Source: DT-68 sp965263245 (GTDB lineage Bacteria; Bacillota_I; Bacilli_A; Mycoplasmatales; Metamycoplasmataceae). From it: 64,000 bases of DNA. Made by a program: the position numbers and the translations under genes. The DNA is taken from positions 310,001-374,000 of the forward strand of contig CBDHHR010001146.1 of the NCBI GenBank assembly GCA_965263245.1, written 5' to 3'. Positions within the stretch are counted from its first letter, which is position 1, and each line of letters starts with the position of its first letter. Below the pieces are notes generated by a model. It was not told the DNA's origin. It did not search any database and was given only the letters and a program-made list of their open reading frames with translations. Below are positions 41,698 to 51,723 of this stretch, piece after piece.

Positions 41698-43362
41698 TTA
41701 ATGAAATAAGATTGAAGTTAAAATAATTGGGTTTCTTCTTCTAATTTTGTAAAAATATGTCCCGATTCTTTTTGCAACACTTTCTTTTAAATCTTTTTTA
41801 GTTCAATTTTTTACATTCTTAATTATGTGTAAAATTGTTCCGTGAGCCATTTTTTGAACTTCATTTAAAAGTTCTTTAGAGGTTTTAGTAAAAATAGTCC
41901 CTCTTGAAATTATTCTTGTTCTACCAACAATGTTATTGTTGTTTTTATCAATAACAGCAACAATGTTAACAAAACCATTTTTACCTAGTTCTTCTCTTTT
42001 TTTAATAATTTGACTATTTGTTAAAGAAATGGTGTTTGAATCAATGTAAATTGGACCAACCTCTTCTTTTTCGTTAGTAACTATTAGTTTTTCGTTCTCA
42101 AGATACATTATTCTTCCGTTTTTAGGAATGTAAATGTTTTCTTTTTTAACACCAGTTTGCATTGCGGTAACTCCATGGGCAGCACTCATTCTGTAAGAAC
42201 CATGAAAAGGAAGAAAATATTTAGGTTTAGTGATATTAAAAATTTTAATGTGTTCATCTTTGTAAGCATGACCTGAAACATGAAGCATGCCGTCAATTCG
42301 GTGTTCTTTAATATCAACACCATGTTTATAAAGCTGGTTAACAAGAAGTTCAATCTTAATTCTGTTTCCCGGAATTGGACTTGAAGAGAAAATTACAACA
42401 TCGTCTTTTTTAAGTTTAATTTGAGCATGTTTTCCTGCTGCCATTCTCGAAAGAGCAGCTTTTTCTTCTCCTTGGGATCCGGTTGTAATTACAAATAATT
42501 CTTTATCGGGAAATCTAGAAATGTTTTTTTTATCAATAAATTTTGATTCATCAACTTTAATGTAATTTAGTTTTCTAGCAAATTCAATATTTTTTATCAT
42601 GCTTCTTCCAAGAGCAACAATTTTTTTGTTGTGTTTGCAAGCCATTTCGATTAATGATTGGATTCTTGTAAGCTGTGAGGCAAAAGTGGTAATGATTACT
42701 TTTCCTTTAGCATCAAGGGTAAATTTTTCAAGGTCTTTTAAAATGTTTTTTTCGGTCGGAGAATGATCTTGCGAAAAAGCATTTGTTGAATCAGAAAGTA
42801 AAACGGTCATGTTTTCTTTACCCATTTGTTCTAATTTAGCAAAATCAGTCATGTTACCAAGCGGGGTATAATCAAACCTAAAATCACCAGTGTAAAATAT
42901 TGAACCATTGGGCGTGTTTACTCTCACTCCAAAAGCATCAGGAACTGAGTGTTGTGCTGTTCAAAAATCAATTGTAAAGTGTTTTGTTTTAACAACTAGT
43001 TCTCTTTTGATTTCAATAAATTCAACTTCGTTTTCAATTTTACTTTTTTCTAATTTATCTTTTATAAAAGCAATTGCAATGTTAGGTGCATAAATTTTTT
43101 TAACATCAACTTGTCTTAGCAAGTAAGGAATTCCTCCCATGTGGTCTTCATGTCCATGGGTGATAAATAAGCCTTTAATCTTTTTTTGATTTTTTGTTAA
43201 ATATGAATAGTCGGGAATTATTGCTTGGACTCCAATTTCGATAGAATTACTAAATTTAATACCGTTGTCAACCATTACTATTTCATCTTCGTGTTCAATT
43301 ATAAAACCAGCTTTACCAATTTCACGCATTCCACCTAAACCAAAAAATTTAGTTCTTTGCAT
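41698..43362 (-). CDS. rnjA: Ribonuclease J
   Basis: Metallo-beta-lactamase/beta-CASP RNase with 5'-exo and endonuclease activity, 554 aa. Metal ligands HGHEDHMGG at residues 69-76, FYTGDFRFDYTPLG, and the beta-CASP motif VIITTFASQLTRIQSLI; C-terminal SGHAYKDEHI and PKYFLPFHGSYRM. The apparent stop at 41803 is TGA = Trp; the real TAA is at 41698-41700, adding about 35 residues (KDLKESVAKRIGTYFYKI...). AAAGGAGA precedes the ATG on the minus strand. It is convergent with the EIIB-like gene, with only 24 bases between them. Confidence 0.94.
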
Positions 43363-43471
43363 TGTTATTCTCCTTTAAATTATTTAATTAAAATTTGTTT
43401 AAGTTTTTAATTTAAAATCATTATAACAAAAAAATAATTTATTTTTTTTTAATTAAATTACATATGTTAAT

Positions 43472-43783
43472 ATGAAAAAAATAATTTTTAATTTAATGCT
43501 TTTAATATTATTTTTTTTAGTATTGTTTTTTCTTTTTTACCAATCTAATTCAACTACTGTTAATTCAAAAAGAGATTATATTTTGGTCAAGCTTTCTAAC
43601 AAAAAAGCTTATCCTTTTTACAAACCTTTTGCCATTGGAACAAGTGCTAAACTTGCTATTGAAAAATTACAAGAAGTTGCAAAAGAACCTAAAAAAATTT
43701 ATTTAAAAGTAAAAAGAAAGTGAGAAAAAGTTGACATTGACAAAAAATTATTTGCAGACTCTTTACTTAAAGCTGAATATTAA
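43472..43783 (+). CDS. Small single-pass membrane protein upstream of comEC
   Basis: 103 residues: an N-terminal hydrophobic segment (FNLMLLILFFLVLFFLFYQ) then a basic outside domain (YILVKLSNKKAYPFYKPFAIGTSAKLAIEKLQEV). One TGA Trp at 43721 extends it beyond the first apparent stop to TAA 43781-43783. Its place immediately before comEC, with overlapping ends, is the place of comEA in Firmicutes. I do not see a helix-hairpin-helix, so it is at best an eroded ComEA-like protein. Confidence 0.6.
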
Positions 43784-45104
43784 TTTATTAAAAACGCCTT
43801 TAAGTGTTTTAAATGCAATTTTTATGTTTATGTTTTTTTACAACCAAAATACTTTTGCGCTAGTATTTTTAATTTTAATATCACTTGCGTTTTTATTTGA
43901 TAGAAAATATTTACTTATTTCTTTTGGGGTTTTTTTATTTTCGATTTTATTTTTTTATTTAACAATGCAAAGTAATGTTTATGAAGAAATTGATGGTAAC
44001 TTTAGAGTTAAAAGTAAAACGAGTTTTGGTGTAATCATAAAGCATAAAGGTAATAATGTTTTTTTAAGAACTTATGATAAATTAAACGTTAAAGACATTA
44101 TTAATGTAAAAGGAAAAATAACGGAGGTGGTAAACCAAAATAGTGACTTTGATCTTAAAGGTTATCTTGAAACTAAAAACACCATTAACATCATTTTAAA
44201 ACCCAAAATTGAATTAATTAGAAAATCAACTGACATTAGAAATATTTTTAAAGATTATTTAGAAAATGGAGATTCTAGCTATGCAAAAGTTGCTCCGTTA
44301 GTGCTTTTAGGTGTGCGAAATAATTTTACAAAAGAAATTTACCAAATGAGTTTAAAAATGAACATTGTGCACTTGTTTGTAATTTCTGGTTTTCACCTTT
44401 CGTTAATTTATTTTATACTGTATTTTATTTTTAAAAAACTCAAAATAAGTGAAAATTATAGTTTAATTTTAAGCTTGTTTCCGGTTTTTGTTTACCTTTA
44501 TTTTTTATACTTTTCACTTTCAGCTTTAAGGGCGTTTTTATTTTTATCGTTTAATGCTTTAAACAAAATTTTTAATAAAAAAAGGTTTAATTCAATGCAA
44601 ATTTTTTCTTTTTCTTTAATTTTAATATTTATAATTTTTCCAAGAGCAATTTATTCGCTAAGTTTTATTTTTTCTTTTAATGCGACTTTTATGATTTTAT
44701 ATGCTAATTCACTAAAGTTTAAAAATAAAGTTATAAAATATTTTTCAATTCCATTTTTTGCTTATGTTTCCAATTTTTTAATAATCATTTACATTAATAA
44801 ATTTATTAGCATTCTGGGAATTTTATACGGCTATTTTTTAAGTCCAATCATCATATTTATTTACATATTTCACATTTTGTTTTTTTGGTTTAAACCTTTT
44901 TGTAATTTTATTGACCATTATTTTTTAATAATTTTGAAAATCATTAATAAAACAAATTATTTAATTTACATTAGTAAATTTAGCATTAATTATCTTTATT
45001 TTGCTTACGGAATATTATTTATAAAGTTTATAATTGTTTTATTATGAAATTCATTTACGGAACAGAAGAGTATTTGATTAAAAAAGAAATTAAAAAATTT
45101 ATAA
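43731..45104 (+). CDS. comEC: ComEC/Rec2-family DNA uptake channel protein
   Basis: A polytopic membrane protein of about 457 residues. It has an N-terminal hydrophobic stretch, an OB-like outside domain (VIIKHKGNNVFLRTYDKLNVKDIINVKGKI...FDLKGYLETKN), then the competence domain with the diagnostic NIVHLFVISGFHLSLIYFIL and LSALRAFLF. There is no C-terminal metallo-beta-lactamase domain. The start is uncertain: TTG 43731 lies inside the previous gene. The stop at 45045 is TGA (Trp), so the frame runs on to TAA 45102-45104, overlapping holA by 61 bases. Together with dprA at 50866 it suggests at least part of a DNA uptake pathway. Confidence 0.82.
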
Positions 45105-45958
45105 ATAAATTTAATTTAAAACCCATTTATTATTCAGATGATGATGATGTTGAAGACATTATTTTAGATTTTTCAACAGTTTCACTTTTTCAATCCAACA
45201 AGTTATTTGTGATTCAAAACCACGTTATGTTTTTGAAAAACGATCAAGTTGAAAAGTTCTTAAAAGTTTTATCAAAAAACCAGGATAATAAAATAATTTT
45301 TGCTTTTCATAGTGAAAAACTTTTTAAAACTAATAAGTTAACTAATTTTCTTTTAAAAAATGCTGAATGTATTAAAATTGAAAAATTAACTTTAAAAGAA
45401 ATAATTCCCACAATTAACAGCATTGTTAAATCTAAAGGTGGAACAATTGAAAATGAAGCAGTGATTAAACTTTCAACCAAGCTTCCTTTAGATCTTAGAA
45501 TAATCATTTTAGAAATTGAAAAACTTTTACTTGAAAACAAAAACATTACGATTAGCATGGTTGAAAGATCAATTGATAATTACATTAAAGAAGATGTTTT
45601 TGCGCTTTCAAACGCTTTAACCCAAAAAGATGCTCACGGGATTATAAGTGCTTATCAAAACAAAAAAAAACAAGGCGAAGAAGTTTCTTTAATCATTGGT
45701 CAAATTACTTCAATTTTATCTTTAGCTTTATTAATTTCTTTTTATCGCAAAAAAGGTTTTGATAATGTTAAAATTCAACAAAAAACAGGGATTCATGCTT
45801 TTAGAATTAAAAAAATTGGTGAATTAATTAATCATTCTTCCATTGAAAACATTAAAGATTTAGTTTTTAATCTTTCGGATTTAGAAAAAGATATTAAACT
45901 AGGAAACATTGATTCAATTCACGGAATAGAATCTTTTTTATTAGAATTAATAAGGTAA
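45044..45958 (+). CDS. holA: DNA polymerase III delta subunit
   Basis: Clamp-loader delta subunit, 304 aa. MKFIYGTEEYLIKKEIKKF is the usual N-terminus; FSTVSLFQSNKLFVIQNH, FAFHSEKLFKTNKLTNFL and the C-terminal AAA-fold/helical region (KLPLDLRIIILEIEKLLLENKNITISMVERSI, EDVFALSNAL) match the family. ComEC followed by HolA is a common order in Firmicutes and mollicutes. It overlaps the comEC 3' end. Confidence 0.9.
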   Translation: MKFIYGTEEYLIKKEIKKFINKFNLKPIYYSDDDDVEDIILDFSTVSLFQSNKLFVIQNHVMFLKNDQVEKFLKVLSKNQDNKIIFAFHSEKLFKTNKLTNFLLKNAECIKIEKLTLKEIIPTINSIVKSKGGTIENEAVIKLSTKLPLDLRIIILEIEKLLLENKNITISMVERSIDNYIKEDVFALSNALTQKDAHGIISAYQNKKKQGEEVSLIIGQITSILSLALLISFYRKKGFDNVKIQQKTGIHAFRIKKIGELINHSSIENIKDLVFNLSDLEKDIKLGNIDSIHGIESFLLELIR

Positions 45959-45966
45959 ATTTTATT

Positions 45967-47771
45967 TTATTTTTTTCAATTTAAAATATTTTTAGCAAAT
46001 TGTTTTGAAAAGTGTTTGATTTCTTTAAATCTATTATTAAGTTCTTCTTGTTCAAATTTTTTAGTTTTAAAAATTTCATCAGTTGTTTCTAAAAATTCAA
46101 AATTTATAAAATCATCCTTCTTTTTTATTTCATTGTATAATTTTCTTTTTTCTCAATAAAATTTATTTTCCAATTTTTCATTTAAAAAACTTTCGATTAA
46201 TGCTAAATTTTTTATTCTATTAGCATTAATAAATCATAAATTGAATAATTCATTTGTATCTTCATTTTTTTGAGTATTTGTTCATTTAGGATTTTCAGGA
46301 ATTATATGTTCTAAATTATATTCATCACTACTAATTTGAATTTTTTTTGAAGTTTTGAAAAAGATCATTTGAGAGAAAAAATAAATTATAAATTTTTTCA
46401 TTTTAGATTCATTTAATATTATAGAATCTTCAGCAATTTTTTTCTCAATAATTTCTAAAACCTTTTTATCATTAAAATTCATTTCATTTAATATTAAATT
46501 TGTTGCAGAATAAAAATCTTTATTATTATTAATAATAATTTTAATATTTTCCAAATGTTCTCTATTTAAATTTTTTAATTTTGAATTAGAACAAATTGCA
46601 GAAATATAAATTAATGCAAATAATTTAGGTAATTTTTTTAAATGTTTTTCAAAATTTTTATAAAATTCAAAAAAGATAGGATAAATTTCTACATCATTTA
46701 CTAAATATTTTTCGTTATCATCATTTTTTTATTCATTCATTGACAAAATTTTAAATATTTTTCTATTTCAGAAATTTCATTAAAAACATCTATAGAGGAT
46801 GTTATTTTATTATTTATTTCTTTTTTATATAAGTTGTACATTCTTTTGTCATTAGTATCTGATAATGCTGCTTTATAATTTAATTTATATAAAATATAAT
46901 TTTTAAATCATCTTCCAATTTGTTCGCTAAAAAAACTTCTAAATTGTTTTTTTTCTTGTTTTAAAAATATTTCAATTTTATGTAATAAAATTTCATATTT
47001 TTCAATATATTTTTGTGCTTGTATTTTTTTAAAACTTATTATTTTTTGAGCAAAATAATTTCTTAATAAATCATCAATTTTTAAATCAACTCCTTTAGAA
47101 TTTAAATCTTCAAAAACTTTATATTCATTTATTTTTTTTCCAATTATTACAATTGAAAAATTTACAAATTTTATTTTTTCAAAAAAATTTAATAAAAATT
47201 CAATTTTTTTATCAGAAAATCAATTGTCTATATTTTTAAAATGTGGTTTGTAAATTAAATTTTTATTTTTATTAATTTCATTATCATAATCATAATCAAA
47301 ATTATTTTTAATTAAAATTTCTTCTAATTCTTTTTCTCCTCTTATTTGAGAAATTTTTATTCTAGGTCTATTTTCATATATCATTGAATATGTATTTTTA
47401 ATTTTTTTTAAAATTTTTTCTATTTTAGGTTTTGGTTTATACCTCTTAATATTTTTTTCTAAGCTTTTTAATATTAAAAACAATGTAGTAATTCTTTGTT
47501 GTCCGTCAATAATACTCAAAATTATTTTTTCAATTTCAATATTTTCTTTTTTTAGTATTATCATTCCCAAAAAATATGTATTTTTTTTATTTTCATTAAT
47601 TTCATTTAATAATTCTAAAATTTGTGTTTTATTTCATTCATATTTTCTTTGAAATTCCTTTATTTTAAATATATTTTCAAATTCAAAAGTTTGGAATATA
47701 TTTAATGTTTTACTAGTGATTTTATTTTTATCTGTTTTTTTAATTAACTCATGTATGTAATTTTTTAACAT
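45967..47771 (-). pseudogene. GmrSD-type DUF262/DUF1524 restriction gene, frameshifted at a 7-base homopolymer
   Basis: Read from ATG 47771, the first frame encodes DUF262: FKIKEFQRKYEWNKTQI, FLGMIILKK, then SIIDGQQRITTLFLILKSL (DGQQR motif) and EDLNSKGVDLKIDDLLRNYF. It ends at TAG 46701-46703. A second frame, beginning right at the T7 tract 46724-46730 (plus strand), continues the protein to TAA at 45967 and carries the DUF1524 HNH-like motif LEHIIPENPKWTN...FNLWFINANRIKNLALIESFLNEKLENKFYWEKRKLY. One extra A in the coding-strand A7 run restores a single frame of about 600 residues. In the family these proteins restrict modified foreign DNA. It may be phase-OFF, decayed, or a sequencing error. 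TATAAT lies 6 nt before ATG. Confidence 0.8.
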
Positions 47772-47778
47772 TTAATTA

Positions 47779-48067
47779 TTATAAATAAATATCTAAATTA
47801 AAAAACTTTTCTTTTATTTGTTTTTTAATTCAATCCTTTAACAAATGTTGATTTTTATTTCAAAATTTTTCCAATTTTTGTTTTAAGTTAAGAATAAGAA
47901 TATTTAAAGTTTTTAAAAAATCTTTGTACTTTACAATTCCTATAACATTTTTAGTTTTAAATTGTATTTTTTTATAGGATTAATGCGAGCAATTTCATTT
48001 CTAAATCTACTTTTATTTCATTGATTAATTATAATTAAAAAATAAAATGAGACCTTGATCTCACTCT
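47779..48067 (-). pseudogene. Gene remnant with a frameshift at an A7 run
   Basis: After a TAG at about 48067 an open frame without ATG reads FLIIINQWNKSRFRNEIARINPIK and then hits a stop shortly past a 7-base A run (plus-strand T at 47967-47973). With one more A it joins the frame TKNVIGIVKYKDFLKTLNIL...KEKFFNLDIYL ending TAA 47779-47781. It looks like a 5'-truncated, frameshifted fragment of an unrecognised protein. Its last bases hold the promoter of the DUF262 gene. Confidence 0.45.
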
Positions 48068-48110
48068 ACTATGACATATTTGTCACCTGGTAAAATCATT
48101 ATATAATATT

Positions 48111-48656
48111 TTAATCAAATTCAAATCATAAATTTTTTTGAGTTTTGTGATAATTAATTGTTTCTTCATTTTCAATAACATTTTTTAATTCTTTAATTGA
48201 ACCATCATCATTTTTTGGAATTTTAAGAGGTAAAACTCATTTCCAATATTGATCTTTTATTAAAAATTTATTTGCTAAACTAACACCATAAGTTGCTCCA
48301 TCAATTGAGGGTGAAATAAATAAGTCTTTATTTCCCTCTTCAAAAGCTTTTGAATATGAAATTCCGATCCCTATTTCAATTTCTTGTTCTATTTCAAAAT
48401 CTTTAACTTTTTGATTTATTTCTTGCATAATTTCAATTAAATCTTTACCATTATTTAGTGAATCAGCATTAAAAATAAATATAATTCCATCTCCAAGAAA
48501 TTTATTAATTCTATGACCAACATTATCTTTTGTGAGATCAAGTTTAGAAAATTGATTATACATTTTTTTGTATATTTCTTTTTTTTGCATAAGTGTTAAT
48601 TCTTTTGATTTTCTAATATCAATGTAAATTGAAACTGTTTTCATAACTTTTTTCAT
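48111..48656 (-). CDS. Small class III nucleotidyl cyclase-like protein (Pycsar-type candidate)
   Basis: 181 residues with a cyclase homology domain only. VSIYIDIRKSKEL (Asp13) and NKFLGDGIIFIFNA (Asp56) are the two metal-binding aspartate motifs of class III adenylate/guanylate cyclases; EIGIGISYSKAFEEG and ISPSIDGATYGVSLANKF fit the later conserved GIGIxxG and GxxVNxAAR regions. Single-domain cyclases starting with a YIDIRGS-like motif are typical of PycC uridylate/cytidylate cyclases of Pycsar phage defence. The predicted size, genomic company (restriction, Fic, Abi_2, OLD) and absence of a sensor domain favour that reading, but no adjacent TIR or membrane effector is obvious. TGA at 48237 is Trp; stop TAA 48111. 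TATAAT at 48663-48668 is 6 nt before ATG. Confidence 0.65.
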
Positions 48657-48726
48657 AACAAAATTATATAAAAAATATTTGTAAAATCAATTTTTTACAC
48701 AATTTGAGTTAATATTAAAATTTTTA

Positions 48727-49899
48727 TTAAATAACTAATATTTGGTTTAAAAATTTCTTTTTTAATTTATATTCATTAATGTTTGAAATTCTAATTTCAA
48801 ATAGTTTTGAATCTTTTAAACTTTTCATTACTCGATCAGCAACAGTGTTAGAATAATCAGGATATAGTTTTTGAAAATCTTTTTTTGAAAATCATTTTTT
48901 ATAATTATTCTCCATTTTAATAATCATGTTGATTAAAAATAATTTTGCTTTATCATTTAGTTTCACTTTTGATTGATCTAAGATTTTTTTCATTTTAATA
49001 TAAGCTTTATTATGTTCAATAAATATATCTAACAAATAAGAAATTCATAAAGTTAAATCAATGTTTAATTTTTGAGCACTATTCATTTTGTTAAAAGCTT
49101 TATAAAATTTTTCTTTAAATGCAAAAATTGATTCACTTAAATAAATGTTTTTTCATAGTTCATCAGGATTAATTTTTTTAAGAATTCATAAATGAACCAT
49201 TCTACTCATTCTCCCGTTAAAGTCATAGTAGGGATGAATATGAGCAAAAATATAATGTGCTATAAGTGCTTTAATAATTGGTGTTTCATTAAATAATTGA
49301 GAATTAATAAAATTTATTAATAAGTCCATTGTTTGGGGTATTTTTTCTCAACTTAAACCTTTATCATTACGAATTGTAATTTCATCCTTGCGGTAAAAAC
49401 TCATTTTTTCTAGGGTATTTTCTTTTAGTTCAATGTCTTTGGTTAAAATTGAATATAAAACAAAAACGTTATTAATGTTTATATGATTAGTATTTAAAAT
49501 AAAATTCATAGCACTATCCATATTTAAAATAAGCGTTTTAATATTAACTTGCTTTTTAGATTCTTTATTTTTATTTTTGATTGTTTCTTCCACAATTCTT
49601 CTTGTAGAATTTACTTGTTCAATTTTAAGGGATGAATTTATTTCTGAAATTAAAAATTTATCAAAATAATCTTCAAAACTAGAATCTCTTAGTTTTATGC
49701 ACAGATTATTAGTTTTATCATATTCTTTTATTTGATTATTTAATGGATCTAAAAAAATTATAAATTCATTATCAGACTTATTTTTAATGTTTAAATATGT
49801 TGGTTTAGTATTATATGCTTTTGATAGTGTTTCAACATAATCTTTATAATCAATCTTTTGATTATTTTTTAGTAATTTTTTGTAATACATTTTTTCCAT
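48727..49899 (-). CDS. Fic-domain protein
   Basis: 390 residues. The Fic motif HPYYDFNGRMSR is at residues 222-233; compared with the consensus HPFx(D/E)GNGRxxR it keeps His222, Asp226, Asn228, Gly229 and Arg230 but has Phe in place of the first Gly. The C-terminal part (LFLINMIIKMENNYKKWFSKKDFQKLYPDYSNTVADRVMKSL) looks like a winged helix. Fic proteins usually AMPylate target proteins; such Fic-HTH proteins are common in mobile or defence regions. I chose ATG 49899 over the upstream GTG 49929 because TATAAT (49909-49914) lies between them. Several TGA codons are Trp. Just upstream lies the palindrome at 49926-49968. Confidence 0.78.
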
Positions 49900-49925
49900 T
49901 ATGAAACGATTATAGCATAAGTTCA

Positions 49926-49968
49926 ACACATATTACACACAATATATTTAAGTGTGTGTATTATGTGT
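49926..49968 (-). promoter_or_regulatory. Long palindromic operator upstream of the Fic gene
   Basis: Inverted repeat with 16-bp arms and 15 of 16 matching: ACACATATTACACACA (49926-49941) and TGTGTGTATTATGTGT (49953-49968), with an 11-base AT spacer. It covers the -35 area of the Fic promoter and sits between the Fic gene and the end of the TPR gene. There is no U tract, so operator is likelier than terminator. The Fic protein's own C-terminal winged helix is a candidate binder. Confidence 0.6.
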
Positions 49969-49988
49969 TTATCAAAAGACATTAAAAG

Positions 49989-50627
49989 TTATTTTTTCTT
50001 TAATTCTTTTATTTTTTTTAGAAGTTTTATTTTTTTATCAATAGCATTTTTATAGTCTGGATCTGGTTTAACTTTTTTATCAAAAATTTTAATTATTTTT
50101 TCATTATAATTAATTATTACATCAAAACATTTAATGGCTTTTTCATAATAATTAATTGCCTGTTCATAATAATTAGTTATTTCTTTAACTTCTCCTAACT
50201 TTTCTAAAAATACTCCTTTATTAGTATAAGTAGGCGGATAAAATTTGTCTAATTCAATTGTTTTATCATAACATTCAATTGCTTTTTTATAATAATTAAT
50301 TGCAGCATCATAAGATTTAGCTCTTTTTTTAAGATTTCCCAACTTAAAAAGTGAATTTCCTTTGTTAAGATAAGCTTCTACATAAAATGAATCTAATTCA
50401 ATTACTTTATTATAAAATTTGATTGCTTCTTCGTATTTATTCAAATTTTCCAAAGCTATTCCTTTATTAATATAACTATGTATATAATTTGGGTCTAATT
50501 CAATTGCTTTATCATAATATTTTATTGCTTCTTCATATTTATTCAAATTTTCTAATGATATTCCTATATCATTGTAAGCTTCTACATAATTTAATTTTGA
50601 TTTAATTTTATTGTTTTGTTTTTTCAT
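49989..50627 (-). CDS. Tetratricopeptide-repeat protein
   Basis: 212 residues, essentially TPR units from end to end: NYVEAYNDIGISLENLNKYEEAIKYYDKAIELDPN, then repeats beginning at about residues 45, 79, 128 and 165 with the usual (W/Y)xxLGxxxxxxxxxxxAxxxxxxAxxxxP spacing. Two units are expanded (YDAAINYYKKAIECYDKTIEL). AAAGGAG precedes the ATG. No enzymatic domain; a protein-protein interaction role. In the defence island it may be a scaffold or simply a housekeeping TPR protein. Confidence 0.75.
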   Translation of the reverse strand: MKKQNNKIKSKLNYVEAYNDIGISLENLNKYEEAIKYYDKAIELDPNYIHSYINKGIALENLNKYEEAIKFYNKVIELDSFYVEAYLNKGNSLFKLGNLKKRAKSYDAAINYYKKAIECYDKTIELDKFYPPTYTNKGVFLEKLGEVKEITNYYEQAINYYEKAIKCFDVIINYNEKIIKIFDKKVKPDPDYKNAIDKKIKLLKKIKELKKK

Positions 50628-50865
50628 TTTTTCTAAAAAAATCTCCTTTAATATTTCAAGTATCTAAATGGTATAAATTAAAAGACAAGTTAAAATATCA
50701 TTTTGATAAATTTTATTATATCTACAATTATAAAATATTTAAAATTAATTTTAATTGTAATTATTTTAAATAATTTTTATAAATATTTAATTTTAAAATA
50801 ATATTTAATTCATTATTTTTTTTATATTCACTAATTTTTTGCTATATGTAAGCAAGGAGAAAACA
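50628..50865. other. Divergent promoter spacer between the TPR gene and dprA
   Basis: About 240 AT-rich bases. It contains the minus-strand ribosome-binding site AAAGGAG (50641-50647) of the TPR gene and the plus-strand AAGGAG (50854-50859) of dprA. No coding frame or RNA gene was recognised. Confidence 0.4.
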
Positions 50866-51606
50866 ATGAATATAATACTAATTTATTTTGCAATAAAGTA
50901 TAAAGGAAACTGAGATGACATTTATGATGCTCTTGAAAAAAAAGAAAGAGTTAGTCCAGAAGAAATTACTGCTTTAGAAAAAAAGATAAGAGAAGAAAGA
51001 TGAAATTTTATAACAATTTTAGATAAAAATTATCCAGAAAATTTAAAACAAGCTTATAAACCGCCGTTTGTAATTTGATACAAAGGAAATATAAAGCTTT
51101 TAGAGAAAAGTGTAATATGTGTTACTGGAAATGATGTAACTAACGAAACAAAAGAAAGAATAAACAAATTTATTCCAGAACTACTTAAAACATCTTCTTT
51201 AATTGTTTCAATGTATTATGAAGGAGTTGATCGCGAAATTGAAAAACTAATTAAAAAAGATGCAATTTATGTTTTAGCAAGCGGACTTGATCAAGCAAAT
51301 CCAAAAATAATTGATAAAAAAGAAAGTTTATTTATTACAGAATATCCAAAAGGAACAAAACTTTCAAAATTAAGGTGTAAAGAAAGAAATAGGTTAACTG
51401 CTTCATTTGGAAACATGTTAATACTATTTTCTTCCCTTAAAAACGGACCAATTAACCATTTAATAACAAATTTTTTAAACCTTGGTAAAGAAGTTTATTG
51501 TTTTCCGGGTGATGGAAGTTCTAAAGATGGTAATTCTGAACTAATTAAACAAGGTGCAAACTTAATTACAAGCATTAAGGACATTAATAGCTTAAAAAAA
51601 GTTTAA
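50866..51606 (+). CDS. dprA: DNA processing protein DprA/Smf
   Basis: Rossmann-fold ssDNA-binding RecA-loading protein of natural transformation, 246 aa. An N-terminal domain of about 65 residues is followed by FITILDKNYPENLKQAYKPPFVIWYKGN, and the core KDAIYVLASGLDQANP, SLFITEYPKGTKLSKLRCKERNRLTASFGNMLILFSS, GKEVYCFPGDGSSKDGNSELIKQGANLI. The core is slightly shortened (YYEGVDREIEKL in place of the long ARGIDxxAHxxAL helix). No C-terminal winged helix. AAGGAG precedes ATG. With comEC it supports some capacity for DNA uptake or processing. Confidence 0.88.
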
Positions 51607-51723
51607 TTTTTTAAAAAACAATGATTTTTAATTATTAATTTGTTAATTTTTTAAATTATAATTTTAAAGTATTAAAAATTTATTTAATCATTGTTTTTTT
51701 CAAAAAGAAAGTTGAGATCTAAA

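Noticed and set aside
41803..43362. RNase J ending at 41803
   Set aside because: That stop is TGA = Trp; the frame continues about 35 residues to TAA 41698, giving the expected family length.
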